Part shown: positions 59,596 through 64,000 of the stretch, piece after piece
Layout: every line of letters begins with the position of its first letter
How positions within the stretch are numbered: position 1 is the stretch's first letter
Assembly: GCF_019798055.1 (NCBI RefSeq)
Contig: NZ_JAHOPH010000007.1
Span: forward strand, 1 to 64,000
DNA length: 64,000 nucleotides
Direction: 5' to 3'
Source: Salsipaludibacter albus
Lineage (GTDB): Bacteria; Actinomycetota; Nitriliruptoria; Nitriliruptorales; Nitriliruptoraceae
Program-made: the position numbers and the translations under genes
The notes under the pieces: generated by a model
Told to the model about the DNA's origin: nothing
What the model saw: only the letters and a program-made list of their open reading frames with translations
Databases searched by the model: none

Positions 59596-60615
59596 GTGGA
59601 CGTGATGTGGTCCGTGCCGGTCGCCGGGGCAGCGTTGGTGGTGGCCGGCGTGGTGCTGGTCACCGTGGGGGTGCGCTTCACCCACCTGGTCGACGAGCTC
59701 GCCGACCGCACCGGGATGGGCGAGGCCCTGGCCGGCGCGCTGCTGCTGGGCGCCACGACGTCGCTCCCGGGCCTGATCACGACGATCCTCGGCGCTGCGT
59801 CCGGCGAGGCCGGCTTCGCCATGAGCAACGCGATCGGCGGGATCGCGGCACAGACGGTGTTCCTGGCCATCGCGGACAGCTTCTACCGGCCCGTCAACCT
59901 CGAACACGCGGCGGCGTCGGTGCCCAACATGGTCCAGTCCATGGTGCTGGTGAGCCTGATCGGGCTCGTGCTGGGCGCCACGGGGTCGCCCGACGTCACG
60001 CTGCTGGGCATCCACCCGGCGACGTTCCTGCTGGTGGCCATGTACGTGTACGGGCTCATGCTGGTGCGTGACGCCCACCACAACCCGCGCTGGGCGCCGG
60101 AACAGACCGACAAGACCGTGGTGGACGAACCCGACGAGGAGCACTCCGGACGGGCCATGTCCCGGCTGTGGGTGGAGTTCGGCATCTCGGCGGCGGTCGT
60201 GGCCGCCACCGGCTGGGTCGTGGGGACCGCCGGCCTGTCGCTGGCCGACCAGACCGGCCTGTCCGGGTCGCTGGTGGGTGCCCTGTTCACCAGCGTCGTG
60301 ACGTCGCTGCCCGAACTGGTCACGGTCATCGCCGCCGTGCGCATCGGCGCCGTCACCTTGGCCGTGGGCGACATCCTCGGCGGCAACACCTTCGACGTCC
60401 TGTTCGTCGCGGCCGCCGACATCGCCTACCGGGACGGCTCGATCTACCACGCCGCCGACAGCTCCGCGTTGTTCCTCATGGCCGTCACGGTGGTGCTGGT
60501 GGCGGTCCTGGCCGCCGGCATGCTCCGTCGGGACGAGCGCGCCATCGGGTTCGAGGGCGTGGCGATCATCGGCTTCTACGCCCTCGGCATCACCTCGCTG
60601 GTCCTGGTCGGCTGA
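59596..60615 (+). CDS. CaCA-family cation/Ca2+ exchanger
   Basis: A 339-aa membrane protein with two homologous halves of about five TM helices. The alpha repeats are GATTSLPGLITTILGAASGEAGFAMSNAIGG and TSVVTSLPELVTVIAAVRIGAVTLAVGDILGGNTFD, with the S-L-P-E/G cores of sodium/calcium exchangers (YrbG-like). The first repeat has G where the canonical acidic E lies in the second, so ion coupling may be asymmetric. GTG 59596 is chosen for GGAGG at 8 nt. Confidence 0.87.
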   Translation: MDVMWSVPVAGAALVVAGVVLVTVGVRFTHLVDELADRTGMGEALAGALLLGATTSLPGLITTILGAASGEAGFAMSNAIGGIAAQTVFLAIADSFYRPVNLEHAAASVPNMVQSMVLVSLIGLVLGATGSPDVTLLGIHPATFLLVAMYVYGLMLVRDAHHNPRWAPEQTDKTVVDEPDEEHSGRAMSRLWVEFGISAAVVAATGWVVGTAGLSLADQTGLSGSLVGALFTSVVTSLPELVTVIAAVRIGAVTLAVGDILGGNTFDVLFVAAADIAYRDGSIYHAADSSALFLMAVTVVLVAVLAAGMLRRDERAIGFEGVAIIGFYALGITSLVLVG

Positions 60616-60676
60616 TCGGCCGCTTCGCCGTCGACCGCGCCCTGGCCAGCAGGTCGGCCGGCGCCGCCCGAAACCG

Positions 60677-60946
60677 TCAGGGCGCACCAGGGTCGAAGAC
60701 GTCCCACAGGGTGCGATCACAAACGGCGCACTCCATCGCCAGCGCACGCCGCGGCATCGGCTTCATCGGGCCCTGCCGAATCCTGTCCTCCGCTGCCTGC
60801 GCCGAATCCACACACTGGGCGCACACCACGTAGCTGCCCAATGCCGTGATCCACCCCATCGGCCGTTCAGGGCGGCCTGGTCGCGGACGGCCTCTTCCTG
60901 CCTGCGCCCGTTGACGACCCACTTCCTTGTAGCTCTCATCCACCAT
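60677..60946 (-). CDS. Small zinc-ribbon-like protein
   Basis: An 89-aa basic protein with two Cys pairs, YVVCAQCVDS and AMECAVCDRT, spaced to form a four-Cys zinc ribbon. Its basic N-terminal half (GRQRAQAGRGRPRPGRPERP) suggests nucleic-acid contact. ATG 60946 lies inside the end of the MazG-RusA gene (11-nt overlap) and GCGGAG precedes it. It is the last gene of the McrC operon. Confidence 0.6.
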   Translation of the reverse strand: MVDESYKEVGRQRAQAGRGRPRPGRPERPMGWITALGSYVVCAQCVDSAQAAEDRIRQGPMKPMPRRALAMECAVCDRTLWDVFDPGAP

Positions 60947-61946
60947 CGGCAGCTCCGCGCTTCGGAGTTGATCGTGGGTCAGCACCCGGGAACCGGATCG
61001 GGCCTGCACGCACGGTGAGGACCGAACCCGACTGCACACGGCGGACGGTCAGGCGTTCGACGAGGTGGTCGTTGGGGGTGAACGGCAGGTGTGCCTTCGG
61101 GTCCCGGCCGAGCAGCGGTGACAGGCCGTCGATGGTCGGCTTCATGATTCTTTCGAGCGATCGCTCCGTCCGGACGGCGATGTCGACCCAGGCCGGGCCA
61201 GTCACCTGGTCGGTGACCGCCTCGTCGACCGCAGCCTCCCAGGCCCCCATGTCGAACCCGCGACTTCCCGGAAGGGCGTTGAAGGCCACGATGAGAGCCG
61301 GGGCCTCGGCTGGTGGCAGGACGTCCGGATCGAGCGCCACGGTGACGCCGGGGATGTCGACCTCCTTCGTGACCACCAGGGCATCCAGGCCGCGATACCC
61401 CCACGAGCAGACACCGGCGTCACGGAGGCCGGCAAGCACGGGGCGTGCGAGGTTGTCGATGTCCACGTGGCGACGTGTCGAGGACAGGGCCAGTGCGATG
61501 CCCAGCCGAGAGCACGGGCTGCGTCCCGCGGCCGCCGTGGCGACGGCTCGGCGCCATTCCTTCTCGCGAGGATCCTCACCGGCGATGGGGGTACCTCGCA
61601 CGACGATCGGGGAGGTCGGATCGACGTCGGGGGCGGGGAACCGTTCGTCGTTGCGGTCGATCTTGGCATGGGCGGCGGCCGCCAGGTCCACGCCGAGGAT
61701 GTCGGCGAGTCGGACGAGGTAGATCGCGACGTCAGCCAGTTCGTCCCGGACGGCGTCAGCCTTGGCCGGGTCGTCCATGACAGCACTGGCCTCGTCCGGC
61801 GTGAGCCACTGGAATTCGGCGAGCAACTCGCCCGCCTCCCCCGCCAGCGCCATCGCGAGGTTGTCGGGCGTGTGGTACTGCCCCCAGTCACGGACGTCGG
61901 CGAAGCGTCGGAGCCGCGTCTGCAGGTCCTCGAACTCGGACGTCAC
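60936..61946 (-). CDS. MazG-like pyrophosphohydrolase fused to RusA-like domain
   Basis: A 336-aa fusion. Residues 1-105 match the MazG/RS21-C6 all-alpha NTP pyrophosphatase: GEAGELLAEFQWL (E37, E40), DELADVAIYLVRLADILGVDL (E69, D72) and KIDRNDERFP, with E-x-x-E and E-x-x-D metal sites. Residues ~110-336 contain SSTRRHVDIDNLARPVLAGL, whose D162-x-D164-N-L resembles the active-site motif of RusA Holliday-junction resolvases. The last ~100 residues have no recognised family. Coupled to the PLD gene by a 4-nt overlap. One part would cleave (d)NTPs and the other branched DNA; a MazG-only reading is the conservative one. Confidence 0.7.
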   Translation of the reverse strand: MTSEFEDLQTRLRRFADVRDWGQYHTPDNLAMALAGEAGELLAEFQWLTPDEASAVMDDPAKADAVRDELADVAIYLVRLADILGVDLAAAAHAKIDRNDERFPAPDVDPTSPIVVRGTPIAGEDPREKEWRRAVATAAAGRSPCSRLGIALALSSTRRHVDIDNLARPVLAGLRDAGVCSWGYRGLDALVVTKEVDIPGVTVALDPDVLPPAEAPALIVAFNALPGSRGFDMGAWEAAVDEAVTDQVTGPAWVDIAVRTERSLERIMKPTIDGLSPLLGRDPKAHLPFTPNDHLVERLTVRRVQSGSVLTVRAGPIRFPGADPRSTPKRGAADGG

Positions 61947-63085
61947 TCGTATCCCTCCCGCGGCTGAGCGGCCAAGGCCACCGAATCCGGAACCCCCAAT
62001 CCTCCGAGCTCGAACACCGTCGCCACTCCACCGAGATCGATGGTCTTGCCGGCGACGATGTTCGGCGCGAACGACACGCCGTTGGCACGGAGCTCGGCAA
62101 GGGTGACCGGCCGCTCGAGTTCGGTCATTGCCTCCAGGTGAATGATGCCGATGGCCGCCCCCGGTTCGATGTTGAGGCGGTCGTGCAGTTGCGGCAGTGT
62201 TGACACGCCCAGCAGGTGCCCGTAACGCCGATACGCCTCGCGAGCGTCGGCCACCTCGTAGTCGCCGGGATAGGTGGAGTAGCCCCGGATGGCGCGTTGT
62301 TCCTCGGGCACGGTCGCGTCCTTGACGAGGTGGAACAGGACCCCGCCCTCCGCGAGCGCGCGAAACTGGTTGGTGTTGCGTCGCCAGAACAACGCCCGGT
62401 CGGCTCCATCACGCTGCCGAAGCTGGAAGTCCCACCACTCGTCGTTCGTGATGGCGATGTAGCCGGGTGCACCGCGGGTCGAGCTGGCGGCGAGTCGTCC
62501 GACCAGTTGGCCAGTGCGTGCCTGCAGGCGCACGAGTCGACGCCGGTCCTCCCGTTCGAGCATGCGACGGTCACGGGCGCGCTGGCGATAGTGGTCCCAA
62601 TCGTGACTGCGACGCAGGTCTCGCAACGGCAAGCCGTGGTCCCAGACCTGCTCGAACCTGGCGCGCTGAGCATCGGCCCCTGGGGATGGATCACGCTCGA
62701 CCAATTCCTCGTACTGCTCGACGTTGGACGTCCAGCCCGCGCCGGTGAGGTTGGCCGATCCGCTGAGCGTGACGAGTTCGCCTGGTCGCTCGACGAGGTA
62801 GAGCTTCGGATGGAACTGGGACGCCGACAGTGCACTGCCGTCGGGCACGACACGGACGTCGAACCCGGCGTGCTCGAGCTGTTCGACCGCCTGAGGGTCG
62901 GTCACCCCGAACCCCAGTCCGACGACCGCACGGCTCCCGGAAGGGGGGCCGAGGCGCAACAGCCGCGAGACGCCCGAGGTCTTCGCGTAGGCAACGCCGA
63001 GGTGAGCGCGCGTCGACCCGTCGAACGCCACCCGCATGCGTTCCTCGAACGCCGTGACCTGGTTCAGGCCTGGCCGATACTCCAC
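61943..63085 (-). CDS. PLD-like nuclease with EVE/PUA-like C-terminal domain
   Basis: A 380-aa protein. Residues 1-150 contain FHPKLYLVERPGELVTLSGSANLTG, a single PLD active-site half (H92, K94, S110, N112). From about residue 205 the pattern GYIAITNDEWWDF, ADRALFWRRNTNQFRALAEGGVLFHLVKDA and IRGYSTYPG resembles EVE/PUA-type folds, which read modified bases in restriction systems. GTG 63085 is behind GGAGGAGG. It starts 24 bp after McrC, on the same strand. Confidence 0.75.
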   Translation of the reverse strand: MEYRPGLNQVTAFEERMRVAFDGSTRAHLGVAYAKTSGVSRLLRLGPPSGSRAVVGLGFGVTDPQAVEQLEHAGFDVRVVPDGSALSASQFHPKLYLVERPGELVTLSGSANLTGAGWTSNVEQYEELVERDPSPGADAQRARFEQVWDHGLPLRDLRRSHDWDHYRQRARDRRMLEREDRRRLVRLQARTGQLVGRLAASSTRGAPGYIAITNDEWWDFQLRQRDGADRALFWRRNTNQFRALAEGGVLFHLVKDATVPEEQRAIRGYSTYPGDYEVADAREAYRRYGHLLGVSTLPQLHDRLNIEPGAAIGIIHLEAMTELERPVTLAELRANGVSFAPNIVAGKTIDLGGVATVFELGGLGVPDSVALAAQPREGYE

Positions 63086-63109
63086 CTGGCACCTCCTCCG
63101 GCCGACACG

Positions 63110-64000
63110 CTAGGCACCGATTGGCACCTGCACACCTCGCGTGGTGCGTGATCGGTCGGCTGGCGACCGGAGGTGAGGTCGCAAAGCCTCGGCGAGTCGG
63201 TCGAGGGCGGCTTCGACGTCCGTGGGGGTGCCCCGAAGGGCCAGCTCATGGGTCTCGATGGCTGTGCCGCTTCCGATGACCTCAACGTGCTTCGGTGGCG
63301 GTCCGCCTTCTCGTTCGGCGTACAGGAGCGAGGACGCTGGGAGGCCCATGACCGTGCTGTAGGCGTGGGCTTGGTAGAGGTCGCCCGACCGCCCGCGGCC
63401 GCCCTCGAGCAGCTTGTACTTGACGTCGGCAACGTGCACCGGACGGCGGTTCCGGAAGAACACGATGTCAGGCTTCATCACCAGGTGCCGGTCGCGGTCG
63501 AACGCCGTCCTGGGCTCGCGTTCAACCGTCACGTCGTCGGGCATCCGACGACGGAGCCCCTCGGCCACGTGGTCCTCGAACACGGTGCTCATGTCGACGA
63601 GGAACGTGTCGCCGTGTGCAACCCCTGCGTGTTCGGCGATGAACCGTCGCGCCAGGATCAACCTGGCGAGGCGGGCCGGCGTCGCGTAGTGGCGATCCAG
63701 CCGCGTGAAGACGTGCCCATCGAGGGATTCCGGACGCGGTGCGCCATCCGACACCTCGTGCATGGCAGCAAGGTGCCCCCGCAGGAGGCGACGGATGCCG
63801 CGAGGCAGGTTGCGGTCCACAGCGGCGTCCACCGCAGCCGCCTTCAGGAACCGGTTCAGGTCGGTGTCGGCGGTGAACTCGTCGAAGTCGCACGGAGCAG
63901 GAACCGGTGGCCGATGCGGCGTGCGCGCCAGCTCGCCGAAGTCGAGCCGGCCCTGCACGCGGGTGACCCGGTCGTGGCGGTGCCGGTAGCTGTGTACGAG
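63110..64000 (-). CDS. mcrC: McrC-like restriction component (5' partial)
   Basis: The frame is open to the window edge, so the N-terminus is missing; 297 codons including the stop are visible. QGRLDFGELART and FDEFTADTDLNRFLKAA are characteristic of McrC, and KPDIVFFRNRRPVHVADVKYKLL supplies the PD-(D/E)XK nuclease core; DLYQAHAYSTVMGLPASSLLYAE is the family end. McrC is the nuclease partner of the McrB GTPase in modification-dependent restriction. McrB should lie just upstream of this gene, beyond 64000; I infer this from family organisation. Confidence 0.85.
   Translation of the reverse strand, partial: LVHSYRHRHDRVTRVQGRLDFGELARTPHRPPVPAPCDFDEFTADTDLNRFLKAAAVDAAVDRNLPRGIRRLLRGHLAAMHEVSDGAPRPESLDGHVFTRLDRHYATPARLARLILARRFIAEHAGVAHGDTFLVDMSTVFEDHVAEGLRRRMPDDVTVEREPRTAFDRDRHLVMKPDIVFFRNRRPVHVADVKYKLLEGGRGRSGDLYQAHAYSTVMGLPASSLLYAEREGGPPPKHVEVIGSGTAIETHELALRGTPTDVEAALDRLAEALRPHLRSPADRSRTTRGVQVPIGA

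Noticed and set aside
1-64000. tRNA, rRNA or tmRNA genes
   Set aside because: No cloverleaf with a T-arm GGTTCRA-type core or rRNA-like sequence was recognised by eye; a tRNAscan run would be decisive.
1-64000. Insertion sequence or integrase/transposase genes
   Set aside because: No DDE, serine or tyrosine recombinase motif was seen in any frame of plausible coding sequence, despite the TA cluster and nuclease islands.

Overview
The window is very GC-rich, with G or C at most third codon positions, GGAGG-type ribosome-binding sites, frequent GTG starts and many ATGA/GTGA gene overlaps. Gene content (ESX-like WXG proteins, M. tuberculosis-type molybdopterin oxidoreductase, ArsR-SRPBCC pairs, HAE3/MMPL pumps) points to a high-GC Actinomycetota chromosome. 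No rRNA, tRNA or other taxonomic marker is present, so I cannot place it further.

Layout. 0-5.5 kb: truncated DUF4097-type surface protein, HxlR regulator divergent from a SAM methyltransferase, and a coupled WXG-motif protein/673-aa partner pair. 5.5-9.5 kb: membrane thermonuclease, a 412-bp non-coding stretch with a long hairpin and three 17-bp repeats, a SnoaL-like protein and a molybdopterin oxidoreductase. 9.5-16 kb: SulP transporter divergent from a beta-CASP RNA nuclease, DUF6544-like protein, twin 14-9-14 inverted repeats, GNAT acetyltransferase, a cytosine-deaminase-like amidohydrolase lacking a metal-ligand histidine. 16-22 kb: two VOC proteins, DUF1963 and RibD-like proteins, an ArsR-SRPBCC-hydrolase operon with a 20-bp palindromic operator, a PLP decarboxylase. 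22-30 kb: DUF2231 membrane protein fused to two cupredoxin domains, NAD epimerase, ABC exporter, Hsp20, triple-BON protein, and a caspase-like DUF6345-type protein followed by a possible propeptide-like partner. 30-40.5 kb: nuclease-fold protein, RND pump with divergent TetR and repeat operator, VOC proteins, hemerythrin, M14 carboxypeptidase with PA insertion, secreted protein, RDD protein.

40.6-46.2 kb: a second thermonuclease (with lamin-tail domain) divergent from a PLD-helicase-DUF3427 protein, which is followed by a second PLD nuclease. 47-51.4 kb: a toxin-antitoxin cluster with four intact modules (Phd-PIN, RHH-DUF5615, AbrB-PIN, FitA-like RHH-PIN), one frameshifted relic, and an AlkD-like glycosylase coupled to one module. 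51.4-60.6 kb: MDR reductase, MMPL exporter divergent from a NarL-type two-component system, lipoprotein, cupin, alpha/beta hydrolase, CaCA exchanger. 60.7-64 kb: a compact operon running off the right edge: McrC, PLD nuclease with an EVE/PUA-like C-terminus, a MazG-RusA fusion and a small zinc-ribbon protein.

The strongest candidates for new biology are the McrC-linked operon with its MazG-RusA fusion, the PLD-helicase locus, the caspase-like/propeptide-like pair, the WXG pair and the double-cupredoxin membrane protein. Functional statements rest on motif recognition by eye; no database search or structure prediction was run.
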